64,000 bases of DNA from positions 1,046,131 through 1,110,130 of the forward strand of contig NZ_VXLC01000003.1 of NCBI RefSeq assembly GCF_008704205.1, written 5' to 3'. The notes under the pieces are model-generated. The model was not told where the DNA came from and searched no databases. It saw only the letters and a list, made by a program, of their open reading frames with translations. A program made the position numbers and the translations under genes. This document shows, piece after piece, positions 8,596 to 17,328 of the stretch. Each line of letters begins with the position of its first letter. Within the stretch, counting starts at the first letter, position 1. The DNA is from Nocardia colli. GTDB taxonomy: Bacteria > Actinomycetota > Actinomycetes > Mycobacteriales > Mycobacteriaceae.

Positions 8596-8636
8596 CGATG
8601 AAGCCGCCCCGGGCCCGGCCCAGGGCGGCTTCATCG
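8596..8636. terminator. Bidirectional hairpin between porin and glycosyltransferase
   Basis: A perfect 14-bp stem, CGATGAAGCCGCCC (8596-8609) with GGGCGGCTTCATCG (8623-8636), closes a 13-nt GC-rich loop. It sits between two convergent stop codons (8581 and 8638), which is the arrangement of a bidirectional terminator. There is no obvious U-tract, as is common in actinobacteria. Confidence 0.75.
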
Positions 8637-8637
8637 T

Positions 8638-9477
8638 TCAGACCAGCAGATCCGGCCGGTTGCGCACGGTCGCCACGGTGCGAACGCGCAAGCGGTACAA
8701 CGCCGCTCGGGCCAACCGGGTGTCGCCGGCCAGCACGTCGCCGCGACTGACCAGATGCGGGTAGTCGCCGGCGATGCGGTGATGGAACCGGTACATGTCG
8801 GTCAGCTTGCTCACCGTCGAGGTCCGGCTGCACAGGTTGAACGACGAATTACGCCACGCCGCAAGGATTTCCGACATCCCGAAGAACACCCCGAACGAGG
8901 AGACCCGGGCAAACAGGTCGACGTCCATCGGGAACACCAGATCACCGCGCAACCCGCCGACCTGATCGAAGTGCTTGCGGTAGAACATCGCCGCTGCGGT
9001 CGGCCCGAAATCCGCGGGCCCGCGCCGCACGATGACCCGGGCCAGCGCCCGCGCGCTCTGCCTGCCGAGCAGCCCGGCCAGGCCGAGCCCGGTCTCGAGT
9101 AGCGCGCCGTCCTCGTCGATCACTTCGAATCGACTGGACGAGATAGCGATCGACGGGTCGGCGACCATCACCTCCAGTTGCGCGGCCAGCGCTCCGGGCC
9201 GCAGCACGTCGTCGGCGCAGACCACCTTGATCAGGTCACCGGTGGACGCGCCGATCACCTTGTTCCAGTTGTCCCCGATGGGTAGCACGGTTTCGTTGCG
9301 CAGCAACCGGATTCGCGAGTCGTCCACCGCGTGCGCGATCTCGCCGGTCTCGTCGGTGCTCGCGTTGTCCAGCACGACGAGTTCGAAATCGACGTCCTGG
9401 TCCAGCACCGACCGCAGGGTCGTGGCCAGCGTACGGCCGGAGTTGTAGGCCGGTATGCAGACCGACAGTCGGGTCAT
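8638..9477 (-). CDS. Family 2 glycosyltransferase
   Basis: 279 residues with a GT-A fold. The N-terminus is LSVCIPAYNSGRTLATTLRS, followed by VVLDNASTDET and the nucleotide/metal-binding region CADDVLRPGAL with an Asp-Asp pair. No transmembrane anchor is visible. It would add a sugar from a nucleotide donor to the lipid-linked repeat unit on the cytoplasmic face. It begins 3 bp after the pyruvyltransferase stop and so forms a two-gene unit with it. Donor and acceptor cannot be read from sequence. Confidence 0.88.
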   Translation of the reverse strand: MTRLSVCIPAYNSGRTLATTLRSVLDQDVDFELVVLDNASTDETGEIAHAVDDSRIRLLRNETVLPIGDNWNKVIGASTGDLIKVVCADDVLRPGALAAQLEVMVADPSIAISSSRFEVIDEDGALLETGLGLAGLLGRQSARALARVIVRRGPADFGPTAAAMFYRKHFDQVGGLRGDLVFPMDVDLFARVSSFGVFFGMSEILAAWRNSSFNLCSRTSTVSKLTDMYRFHHRIAGDYPHLVSRGDVLAGDTRLARAALYRLRVRTVATVRNRPDLLV

Positions 9478-9480
9478 GGC

Positions 9481-10860
9481 TTATCCCCCTCGATGATGAC
9501 CCGGTCGCACCGGGCCGCTTTCCACCAGGCGGAAGACCCGTTCGAGCCCGGCCCGGCTGGCTTCGATCTGTTCGATGGCCTTCTGCTGCAACGCGTCCCG
9601 TACACTCGGCGCCTCGGTCCACGCCTCGCGCACGGCCTCGGTCAGCGTCTGCTCCAGCGCGGGATCGTTCAGGTGCACAACCCGCAGTCCGGTGCCGAAC
9701 ATCTGCGACAGCCCGTGGAACTTGTCGTCGTAGTACTCCGAGGCAGTGATGCCGATCGCCGGAATCCCTTGGGAGAGCGCGAAAACCGCGAGATGGTAGG
9801 CGCTGGTGACCAGCACCCGGCAGCCCGCGACCTGGCGGGCGACGTCGTGCGGCGTGCCGCCCCGGCCGACCGCTGGTCGCGCGGCGGTCGCGCCCGCCAG
9901 CAGCGGCAGCGTGGAAAGCCGGTCCTCCGAGGCGTATTCGGAGATGATCAGCGGCACCACACCGGCGTCGAGTTGCCCCGCGCAGGTGCGCACCACCCGG
10001 CCCAGCGTCGCCTGCGCGGCCGCGCTGACCCGCGAGTAGTCCGCCACCCGCAGGCACAGCCCGAGGTCCGCGCCGATCCTGGCTTTGCGCAGGCGGTAGG
10101 CGAATTCGACCGCGTCGTCGCCGGTGACCAGCACCCGTTCCGGCGCGACGCCGAACTGCGAGAGCAACTCCGGCCCGCGTCGTCCCTCGCGTAACGCGAG
10201 GAAATCCACGCCGGGTAGCACCTCGGCCGCGCGCCGCACCAGCGCCGGGTCCCGCAGCGGTCCGAGGCCCTGACCGACCAGGGCGGTCGGAATGCCGCGC
10301 GAACGAGCGTGTTCGAGCAGGTTCAACGTGCGGTGCGCCTGGTAGCGGTCCACGTCGGTCATGTATCCGCCGCCGAGCGCGAGCACCAGCGACGCCTGTT
10401 CGACCGCGGCCGGGATCTCGACCGGGAATTCGGTTTCTTCCGGCGTCGCGACGTGCTCGGTGATGCCGGGACCGTTCGCCCGGCGCCGGGCCGCGGAGCG
10501 AAGCGCCCGCAGCCGGTCCTTCGGTCCGTCGGTCGCCGCCCGCCAGCGCAGGGCCGCCGGACCGACCAATCTTGTTCCGGCCGTACGGGATAGGCGTCCG
10601 GTCCAACCGTCGCCGCCCCAGCTCCAATCGGGTCCGCACAGCGGCTCCGCCTCGGGTAGCAGCGCCCGTAGGACGCCCGGCTGGTGCGTGAGCACCCCGA
10701 TGCGCGCTCGCGGCCAGCGGGCGCGCAGCCGTTCGACGGTCACGGCCATCATCGCGATATCGCCGCGGTTGCGCAGCCAATATTCACCGTTTTCGACGAG
10801 CACCCGGATATCACTCTCGGTGACATCGGCGCGCTCGGCCTCGGAACCCACGGTCCCCAC
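9481..10860 (-). CDS. Polysaccharide pyruvyl transferase family protein
   Basis: 459 residues. The N-terminal NGEYWLRNRGDIAMM is the PF04230 entry motif (usually N-x-GD). LALGGGYMTDVD, ALVGQGLGPLRDP and LVTSAYHLAVFALSQGIP fit the CsaB/WcaK fold that binds a phosphoenolpyruvate-type donor. The family places acidic ketal-pyruvate groups on sugars of cell-surface glycans. GTG 10860 is preceded by GGGAGGG at a good distance; GTG 10851 is possible. It is transcribed away from the downstream glycosyltransferase operon and is separated from it by the tnpB gene. The family is broad, so a function other than pyruvylation is possible. Confidence 0.82.
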   Translation of the reverse strand: MGTVGSEAERADVTESDIRVLVENGEYWLRNRGDIAMMAVTVERLRARWPRARIGVLTHQPGVLRALLPEAEPLCGPDWSWGGDGWTGRLSRTAGTRLVGPAALRWRAATDGPKDRLRALRSAARRRANGPGITEHVATPEETEFPVEIPAAVEQASLVLALGGGYMTDVDRYQAHRTLNLLEHARSRGIPTALVGQGLGPLRDPALVRRAAEVLPGVDFLALREGRRGPELLSQFGVAPERVLVTGDDAVEFAYRLRKARIGADLGLCLRVADYSRVSAAAQATLGRVVRTCAGQLDAGVVPLIISEYASEDRLSTLPLLAGATAARPAVGRGGTPHDVARQVAGCRVLVTSAYHLAVFALSQGIPAIGITASEYYDDKFHGLSQMFGTGLRVVHLNDPALEQTLTEAVREAWTEAPSVRDALQQKAIEQIEASRAGLERVFRLVESGPVRPGHHRGG

Positions 10861-11211
10861 TCTCCATACCCTCCCGCCAGCCCCCCGCGGGTCGGTCCGT
10901 GCCGAGCACGAACCCGTCCTGAAATCTACCCCACGCTATGCATCGCGGCCACCGTACGCAGAGTTACCGGCCAGCTCCGGGCAACTTACTCCGTTGCGCG
11001 CGAACGTACTTCGTGCCGACCGGATTGTTTGCTGATCCGCCCGGCGTAGAGCGCGCTGAGCGAAGCACCGGCGAATGCCGTGCAATAGTCCACGAGTTCG
11101 TCCATACCGCCACCCGATCCACTGCGGCGGTAGTTGTCGGTGCCGGGTCATATGATCCTCCGAGGGAATACCAGAGTTCGTCCAGCAGCCGCGACAAGGA
11201 CAGAGGTCTCA
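10861..11211. other. Intergenic region left of tnpB
   Basis: 351 bp between the leftward pyruvyltransferase start and the tnpB start. It should contain the pyruvyltransferase promoter and the left end of the tnpB element. Several short GC-rich inverted segments occur, but no end of the element can be fixed by eye and no tnpA-like frame is present. Confidence 0.45.
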
Positions 11212-12576
11212 GTGAGTCACAGGCAGGGTGTGCGTTTCGAACTCGCCCCCTCCACCGAACAGGCGATCGTGATGGGCAGACATTGCGGATTGTCGCGGGT
11301 GGTGGAGAACTTCTGCCTGGAGACCGTCTACGCGAAGTGGGCGCAGCGCAAGGCCGAGGAAAGCTATGGTCTGATCGGCGACGCGCTGACTCAGGTACCT
11401 TGGTCCGCGCCGGAACTGGAACGGGAGTGGCGCGCGGTGCACCGGCAGCGCTTTCCGTGGTTCGCCGAAAACAAGATGTCATCCCGCGTGCCGAAAGAAG
11501 CCTGCCGGGGCCGCGCCGCAGGGTTCGCCAACTACCTCGAATCCAAGAACGGCAGACGTAAGGGCCGAAGGCTCGGGTTCCCGACATGGCGCAAGCGCAA
11601 GCACGGCTCCCGGTTCCGCTACGACGCGGACCGCGCCAAACCTGTCGGCCCTCGAACGGTGCGCCTGCCCGCCATCGGCGATGTCGGCACGCGGGAAGAC
11701 ATGTCGTGGCTCACCGACCGGCTGGTCGATGATCGTGCCCGCATCCTCGGGGCGACGGTGCGAGAACACGCAGGGCGCTGGTGGATCTCGTTTCAGCTGG
11801 AGCTGGACCGCACCGACATCAACCTCCGTCACAAGGTAGCCGCCGAGGCTCCGGCCTGTGGTATCGACTTGGGATTGACGACGTTCGCCGTGATCAGCAA
11901 CAGTGACGGCAGCTTCGAACATATCTCCGCCCCGAAACCATTGGCCGCGGCCCTGCGCGCCCTGGCACGCGCCAACCGAAGTCTCGCGCGTTGCGCGGAA
12001 GGATCGAAGAACCGGATCAAGGCCCGTCGGCGGGTAGCGCGACTGCACTTGCGGGTCGCGAATCAGCGTCGGGACTTCCTGCACAAGACCACAACACGGC
12101 TGGCGAGAACCAAGTCGGCCATTGCGGTGGAAACACTGAATGTGAAGGGTATGACCGCCAATCGGCGGCTTTCCCGAGCGATTTCTGATGCCGGATTCGG
12201 TGAGTTCATACGCTTGCTTGCCTACAAGGCCGACTGGTATGGCGCGACACTCTACCGGGCCGACCGTTGGTTTCCATCGTCGAAGACCTGTGCTGTATGT
12301 GGGAGCGTCAATCAGGGTCTGACCTTGGCGGACCGCAGCTGGCTGTGTCCTGGGTGCGATACCGCGCATGATCGGGATCGCAACGCGGCCGCGAATCTGC
12401 TGGCCGCGATGCTCGCCGATCCCCACTTCCTCGCCGGGAAGTTCCCCGGAGAGACGAAACGCCTCGCCGAGATTGCGGAAGACCAACTCCCACAGTGGAG
12501 TAGGCGGCAGTCAATGAAGCAGGAAGAAGATCAGCTAGGAATCGCTGAGATTCACGCAACGGTGACCCATCGGTAG
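11212..12576 (+). CDS. tnpB: TnpB, RNA-guided endonuclease of an IS605/IS1341-type element
   Basis: 454 residues from GTG 11212 (GAGG about 7 nt upstream). An N-terminal nucleic-acid-binding OrfB region precedes the RuvC-like nuclease core. The core shows GIDLGLTTFAV (Asp219), AVETLNVKGM (Glu307), a zinc ribbon CAVCG...CPGC, and the final DRDRNAAANLL (Asp387/389). All catalytic positions seem intact, unlike TldR-type repressor derivatives. TnpB uses an RNA from the element's 3' end to cut DNA next to a short motif, favouring retention of the element. No TnpA (Y1 transposase) gene is nearby, so movement would need one in trans. It interrupts the polysaccharide locus. Confidence 0.93.
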   Translation: MSHRQGVRFELAPSTEQAIVMGRHCGLSRVVENFCLETVYAKWAQRKAEESYGLIGDALTQVPWSAPELEREWRAVHRQRFPWFAENKMSSRVPKEACRGRAAGFANYLESKNGRRKGRRLGFPTWRKRKHGSRFRYDADRAKPVGPRTVRLPAIGDVGTREDMSWLTDRLVDDRARILGATVREHAGRWWISFQLELDRTDINLRHKVAAEAPACGIDLGLTTFAVISNSDGSFEHISAPKPLAAALRALARANRSLARCAEGSKNRIKARRRVARLHLRVANQRRDFLHKTTTRLARTKSAIAVETLNVKGMTANRRLSRAISDAGFGEFIRLLAYKADWYGATLYRADRWFPSSKTCAVCGSVNQGLTLADRSWLCPGCDTAHDRDRNAAANLLAAMLADPHFLAGKFPGETKRLAEIAEDQLPQWSRRQSMKQEEDQLGIAEIHATVTHR

Positions 12577-12642
12577 CTCGCCGACTGCCCGACCAGAAGG
12601 GCCACTGTCCCCTAGACTTTTGCGGGAGAGGCGAGTTCACCG
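12560..12642 (+). ncRNA. Candidate omega/reRNA scaffold at the tnpB 3' end
   Basis: Three nested complementary segments span the tnpB stop and the following 66 bp: CGGTGA (12560-12565) with TCACCG (12637-12642), CTCGCC (12577-12582) with GGCGAG (12630-12635), and TCCC (12608-12611) with GGGA (12624-12627). The guide RNA of TnpB systems is known to come from this position and to be highly structured. The right border of the element, and so the guide, cannot be fixed. The individual stems are short and could be coincidence in GC-rich DNA. Confidence 0.4.
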
Positions 12643-12682
12643 ACAGCGACTCGTCCGCCATCACCGCCAGTAGGGGGCATGG

Positions 12683-13783
12683 GTGACGGGATGTACCGAG
12701 ACAGTCCGGGTACACATGACGGGTTCCGAGTGGTTCGCGTCCGCGCCCGGCGGGCTCAATCGGTACTTCACCGAGCTCTTCCAGGCACTCGTCAGACAGC
12801 CCGAAGCCGAGGTGTCGGCCGCGGCCTTCGGCACGGACTCCCCTGCGGCTCCGGGAGCCCAATCATGGGGCGGCTTAGGCGGTTCCACGCTGCGGCGGGC
12901 GCGCACCGCGTTCCTCGATCGCGCCGAACTGCACCCCGGTACGGTGCTCGATCGGCACTTCTGCCTCTACGGTCCGGCGGCCGTCGCCCGGCGCGGGCGG
13001 CTGCCGCTCGTCATCCATTTCCACGGACCGTGGGCCGCCGAGAGCCGGCTCACCGGACAGAGTGAAACGGCGGTGCGCGCGAAATATCTGCTCGAACGCG
13101 TCCGCTATTCGGGCGCGGACCGATTCGTGGTGCTGTCCAACCACTTTCGCGACGTACTACATACCGACTACCGGGTTTCCCCGGAGCGCATCGCGGTCAT
13201 CCCGCCCGGCGTCGATCTGAACCGCTTCCACGCCGAGCCTATCCCGGAGGCGGAAACCCGGACGGTGCTGTGTGTTCGCCGGCTCGAACGCCGGATGGGC
13301 ATCGACAATCTGCTCCGCGCCTGGCCCGCCGTGCTCGCCGAACATCCCTCGGCGCGGCTGGTGATCGTCGGCACCGGCACCGCGGAAGGCGAATTACGCG
13401 CCGCCGCAACGCCACTCGGTGATACCGTCACCTTCGCCGGGCATATCGCCGATCAACGCCTCACCGAACTCTACGAACAGGCGGAACTGACCGTCGTGCC
13501 GACCACCGCCCTCGAAGGATTCGGACTGATCGCGCTCGAATCGCTCGCCGCCGGCCGCGCGCCCGTCGTCACCGACTGTGGCGGACTGCCGGATTCGGTG
13601 CGCGGGCTCGACCCCTCACTCATCGTGCCCGCCGGTGACATCGACGCGCTCGGGGCGCGCATCGTCGCCGCGCTGCACGGCGCCCTGCCGACCCCCGCGC
13701 AATGCCGGGCACACGCGGAAACCTTCTCCTGGGATGTCACAGCCGAACGGCATCTCGCGATGTACCGGGCAATCAGGCAATGA
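12683..13783 (+). CDS. Family 4 glycosyltransferase
   Basis: 366 residues with a GT-B fold. The acceptor-domain motif APGGLNRYFTELFQAL is at the N-terminus, then VIHFHGPWA and IPPGVDLNRFH in the linker. The donor-binding C-terminal half has VRRLERRMGIDNLLRAW, LVIVGTGT and the E-x7-E motif in ALEGFGLIALESLAAG. It is probably retaining and uses a nucleotide sugar for repeat-unit assembly at the membrane. GTG 12683 is chosen because AGGGGG stands about 7 nt upstream; ATG 12716 is a weaker option. It is the first gene after tnpB and opens an operon whose next gene overlaps the stop codon (ATGA). Confidence 0.88.
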   Translation: MTGCTETVRVHMTGSEWFASAPGGLNRYFTELFQALVRQPEAEVSAAAFGTDSPAAPGAQSWGGLGGSTLRRARTAFLDRAELHPGTVLDRHFCLYGPAAVARRGRLPLVIHFHGPWAAESRLTGQSETAVRAKYLLERVRYSGADRFVVLSNHFRDVLHTDYRVSPERIAVIPPGVDLNRFHAEPIPEAETRTVLCVRRLERRMGIDNLLRAWPAVLAEHPSARLVIVGTGTAEGELRAAATPLGDTVTFAGHIADQRLTELYEQAELTVVPTTALEGFGLIALESLAAGRAPVVTDCGGLPDSVRGLDPSLIVPAGDIDALGARIVAALHGALPTPAQCRAHAETFSWDVTAERHLAMYRAIRQ

Positions 13784-14961
13784 GTACCGCCCTGTTCCTC
13801 GCGCACACCGCGGCGCCGTCCGGCGCCGAACTCGCCACGCTGCGGCTGGTGGCGGCCCTGCGCGAGCAGGGGCGGCTGGAGGTCGCCATGGTCTACACGG
13901 AGGACGGCCCGATGGTCGAGCGGATGCGCGCCCGCGGCGTCGAAACCCGCGTGCAGCGCGGGCAATTCGACAGCCGGGCGATGACCATCGGCTCCGGTCC
14001 GCTGCGCCTGGTCGCCGGGTTCGTCGCGCTGCTGCGGCTGGGCTGGTCGCTCGGCGGCACCGCCAAGGAACTCGGCGCGGATGTCCTGGTCGCGGAGAGC
14101 AGCAAGGCGCTGGTGATGGGCGCGGTCGCCGCTCGTCGCGCCCGGATTCCGCTGGTCTGGCAGGTGCACGACCGCATCGCCGCCGACTACTTCGGACGGC
14201 TGCCCACCCTCGTGCTGCGTCTGCTCGGCCGGCTGTTCAGCCGTGGATACATCGCCAACAGCCGAACGACGCTGCGTACCTTGCCGATCGGACGCAGGCC
14301 GGCGATCATCGCTTATCCGGGAGTCGAACTCGGCACCGAGATCGCGCGTCCCGAGCAGCGCCCGCCCGCCGACACCGTCGTCGCCGTGGTGGGCCGGTTG
14401 TCCCCGTGGAAGGGCCAGGACGTCTTACTCCGTGCCCTTGCGGCCACGAAAGTTCCGCCACGCCAGGTATTCCTGATCGGCGGTACGTTCTTCGACGAAG
14501 AGCCCTACCGCGCCGAACTCGAACAGCTCGCCCGCGCACTGGAACTGCCGGTGACCTTCACCGGCCACGTCGACGACCCCGCCGAATACCTGCGCGACGC
14601 CGACATTCTCGTGCACAGCTCGGTGCTGCCCGAGCCGTTCGGGCAGGTCGTGGTGGAGGGCATGCACGCGGGCTGCGCCGTGATCGCCTCCGGCCCAGGC
14701 GGTCCCGCCGAGATCGTGCAGCCCGGCACGAACGGGCTCCTCGTCACCGGCGGCGACGAACGCCAGCTCACCATCGCGCTCGACACCCTCATCGGCGACC
14801 CGGCCCTGCGCGGCAGGCTGGCCACGGCGGCCCGCTTGCGCGCCAGGGACTTCGACATCACCGAAACGGCGCGCACGGTCGCCGCCTTCCTCGACGACAT
14901 CGCACAACGCAACGACGCCGCGGGCACACCACATGCATCGGAGAGAGCCCCGCATGGCTGA
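13780..14961 (+). CDS. Family 4 glycosyltransferase
   Basis: 393 residues with a GT-B fold. The N-terminal AAPSGAELATLRLVAAL is the acceptor-side loop. VWQVHDRIA and YIANSRTT precede the donor domain, which has VVGRLSPWKGQDVLL, FLIGGTFFDEEPY and the E-x7-E motif in LPEPFGQVVVEGMHAG. It is the second of three GT4 enzymes in the locus. It overlaps the previous gene by ATGA and the flippase start by 8 bp, so all three are probably translated as a unit. Donor sugar is not predictable. Confidence 0.88.
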   Translation: MSTALFLAHTAAPSGAELATLRLVAALREQGRLEVAMVYTEDGPMVERMRARGVETRVQRGQFDSRAMTIGSGPLRLVAGFVALLRLGWSLGGTAKELGADVLVAESSKALVMGAVAARRARIPLVWQVHDRIAADYFGRLPTLVLRLLGRLFSRGYIANSRTTLRTLPIGRRPAIIAYPGVELGTEIARPEQRPPADTVVAVVGRLSPWKGQDVLLRALAATKVPPRQVFLIGGTFFDEEPYRAELEQLARALELPVTFTGHVDDPAEYLRDADILVHSSVLPEPFGQVVVEGMHAGCAVIASGPGGPAEIVQPGTNGLLVTGGDERQLTIALDTLIGDPALRGRLATAARLRARDFDITETARTVAAFLDDIAQRNDAAGTPHASERAPHG

Positions 14962-16318
14962 ACACCCAGCCCCGAAGGTCCCGGACCATTCGCAGGCGCC
15001 CGCCGGCCCGGATCACCGGACTCCGCCGCACCGCATGGGCTTTCTCGGCATCATCCGCGATATCGGTTACGTCAGCTTCGGCAAGTACGGGCAGTACGTC
15101 GTCACGATAGTCACCGTGCCGCTGACCGCCAGGGTGCTCGGCACGCACGGCCTCGGCCTGCTGGCGATCGGCATGTCGGCCTATTTCATCGGCTCGCTGC
15201 TGGTCGATCTCGGCATCACCTCGTATCTGGCCGCCCGGGTGCACGACGCCAGCCTGGGCGGGGACCGCATCCGGCACATCAATCAGTTGCGGGGCGACTA
15301 CCTGGCCATCCGCGCCAGCTCCCTCGGCATCCTCGGGGCGGCGTTGCTGCTCAGCTATGCGGTGGGCGCGCCCATTCATCTGGAGATGATCCTGCTCGGC
15401 CTGTTCGCGGGTGGTTTCTGGTCGGCGTCGGAAGACTGGCTGCTCATCGGGCAGGGGCGCTTCGGTGCGTCGACCGCCTACCAGGGCGTCGGCCGGATCG
15501 GCTATCTCGTGCTGCTGGTCGCGGTGCTGCCGCGCATGCCCAACGCCCAGGTCGCGGTGCTGTGCCTGCTGGTGTCGTCCATTCCCACCGTCGTGCTCAC
15601 CTGGTGGGACTCGCTGCGCACCTTCGGCCCGCCGACCCGGCCGCGCGGCGTGCGGACCGTGTTACGCAACGGCGCACCGGTTTTCATCTCCCGGCTCTTG
15701 GTGACGACGTACGGGCAGGGCGCGGCGGCGGTCTACTCCGCGGTCCTCGACGCGGTATCGCTCGGCCTGTATTCCGCCGGGGATCGCCTGGTCCGGGCCA
15801 TCCAATCCACCCTGGACCCCATCGGTTTCGCGCTACTACCGCGGATGGCGCGCAAGAGCGCCGACGACAACTTCTGGCGGCACGCCTTGCAGGCCCTGCT
15901 CGCCTGCATCTGCACCGCGACCGTGGCCGCCGCCGCGGTCTGGCTGACCGCGCCCTGGCTCATCCACCTGGTGTTCGGCGAGGACTTCGCCGCCGCGATC
16001 GGGCTGCTCCGGGTGGAGATCTTCGTGCTGCCCGCGACCGCGATCACCTCGTTCGTCACCACCGCCGTACTGCCCGTGCGGCAGGACACCACCGGCGTGC
16101 TGATCGGCGCCGTGCTCGGCACCTGCGTGGCCGCCGTGGCGCTGGGCATCGCGTTTCGCACCCACTCGGTGTGGACCTTGGTGTACGGCACCGTGGTCGT
16201 CGAATTCACCGTCGCCGCTTGGTATCTGCTGCGAATCCGCACGTTGATCAACCGCGAGCGCGTAACAGCACCCCCGGATCCCGCGATTGTGCTGATGCGG
16301 GAGGAGGGCGGCACATGA
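14954..16318 (+). CDS. Polysaccharide flippase (Wzx/MATE-like)
   Basis: 454 residues, mostly hydrophobic, with about 12-14 predicted membrane spans starting near the YVSFGKYGQYVVTIVTVPLT segment. The region LVDLGITSYLAARVHDAS followed by NQLRGDYLAIRAS is typical of the Wzx/RfbX oligosaccharide flippase group. It would move the undecaprenyl-linked repeat unit across the cytoplasmic membrane. ATG 14954 has GGAGAGA upstream and overlaps the preceding stop. The following glycosyltransferase overlaps its own stop (ATGA). Its place between glycosyltransferases and a polymerase supports the assignment. Confidence 0.87.
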   Translation: MAEHPAPKVPDHSQAPAGPDHRTPPHRMGFLGIIRDIGYVSFGKYGQYVVTIVTVPLTARVLGTHGLGLLAIGMSAYFIGSLLVDLGITSYLAARVHDASLGGDRIRHINQLRGDYLAIRASSLGILGAALLLSYAVGAPIHLEMILLGLFAGGFWSASEDWLLIGQGRFGASTAYQGVGRIGYLVLLVAVLPRMPNAQVAVLCLLVSSIPTVVLTWWDSLRTFGPPTRPRGVRTVLRNGAPVFISRLLVTTYGQGAAAVYSAVLDAVSLGLYSAGDRLVRAIQSTLDPIGFALLPRMARKSADDNFWRHALQALLACICTATVAAAAVWLTAPWLIHLVFGEDFAAAIGLLRVEIFVLPATAITSFVTTAVLPVRQDTTGVLIGAVLGTCVAAVALGIAFRTHSVWTLVYGTVVVEFTVAAWYLLRIRTLINRERVTAPPDPAIVLMREEGGT

Positions 16319-17319
16319 GGATTCTCTATCTGGGAGATGACTGGGTCGGCAGCAACGCCCATTCGCTCGCCGACGGCTTCCGGCAGGCCGGACATGACGT
16401 GGTCGTCATCGACACCACCCGGGTCACCTTGCCGGCCAGGCTTTCTCCGCCCTGGGTCTATTCGAAGCTCGCCCGCCGCCGCGCGCCGTGGAACGTCAAC
16501 GGCCTGCACGCCGAGATCGAGCAGGCGGCCGCGGCGTTCCGGCCGGATCTGGTGTTCGCGTTCAAAGGCATTCACCTCGATCAGCGCAGACTCCTCGACC
16601 TGCCTGCCGCCCTGCACGTGCACTACAGCCCTGACGATGTCGCCAACCCCGAGAACACGAGCGCGGAATACCTTGCGCACGAAGCGGAATGGGACCACAT
16701 CGTCACCACGAAACGACACAACGTCGCCGAGCTGCGCGACCGTGGCGCCCGCGCAGTCACTTTCGTGCGCAGCGCCTACGACCCCGCTTGGCATCACCCG
16801 ACCGCTCGACGCGGAACCCGCCAGTTCCTGGTCGGTTTCATCGGGGTGTGCCGCCCGGACCGACGGGCAGATATGGTCGCGCTCGCTCACACACACGGCT
16901 CACGCATGCTCGTGCGCGGACCCGGATGGCGGCGCGTGCCCGAATTGCGTTCCACCGGAGCCGAAGTCGGCAGCGCGGTATACGGCGAGCGCTACTCCGA
17001 GGTCGTCGCGAGCGTCACCGCCAACCTGGTGCTGCTCAACTCCGACAACCGCGACACCCACACCTGCCGCACGTTCGAGGTACCCGCCGCCGGTGGCCTG
17101 TTCGTCGGCGAACGCACCGACGAGCACGCGGAACTGTTGCAGGACACCAGCGAATGCTTCCTGTTCGACACCGCCGACGAGCTGTTCGCCGTCCTCGACT
17201 GGTGCGCGGCGCATCCCGACAAGGCGGCCGCCGTGGCCGCGGCCGGATATCAGCGGATCGTGGCGGGCAACCACCGCTACGTCGACCGGGCGCGGGAGAT
17301 CATCCATGCGATCAGCTGA
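16315..17319 (+). CDS. CgeB-like glycosyltransferase
   Basis: 334 residues. MRILYLGDDWVGSNAHSLA opens a GT-B-like fold. LVFAFKGIHL, HVHYSPDDVANPENTS and IVTTKRHNVAELRDRGA match the CgeB/DUF3880-type N-terminal half. The C-terminal half has NSDNRDTHTCRTFEVPAAGG, the glycosyl transferase 1_2 (PF13524) signature with its Arg-Thr-Phe-Glu core. CgeB-type enzymes modify surface polysaccharides, for example on the Bacillus spore crust. It overlaps the flippase stop by ATGA, and the polymerase follows 9 bp after its TGA. Donor is unknown. Confidence 0.82.
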   Translation: MRILYLGDDWVGSNAHSLADGFRQAGHDVVVIDTTRVTLPARLSPPWVYSKLARRRAPWNVNGLHAEIEQAAAAFRPDLVFAFKGIHLDQRRLLDLPAALHVHYSPDDVANPENTSAEYLAHEAEWDHIVTTKRHNVAELRDRGARAVTFVRSAYDPAWHHPTARRGTRQFLVGFIGVCRPDRRADMVALAHTHGSRMLVRGPGWRRVPELRSTGAEVGSAVYGERYSEVVASVTANLVLLNSDNRDTHTCRTFEVPAAGGLFVGERTDEHAELLQDTSECFLFDTADELFAVLDWCAAHPDKAAAVAAAGYQRIVAGNHRYVDRAREIIHAIS

Positions 17320-17328
17320 GCCCTCGTT

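Noticed and set aside
11212..12576. TldR-like, nuclease-dead TnpB used as a repressor
   Set aside because: Asp219, Glu307 and the final DRDRN motif all appear intact, so a nuclease-dead form is not supported.
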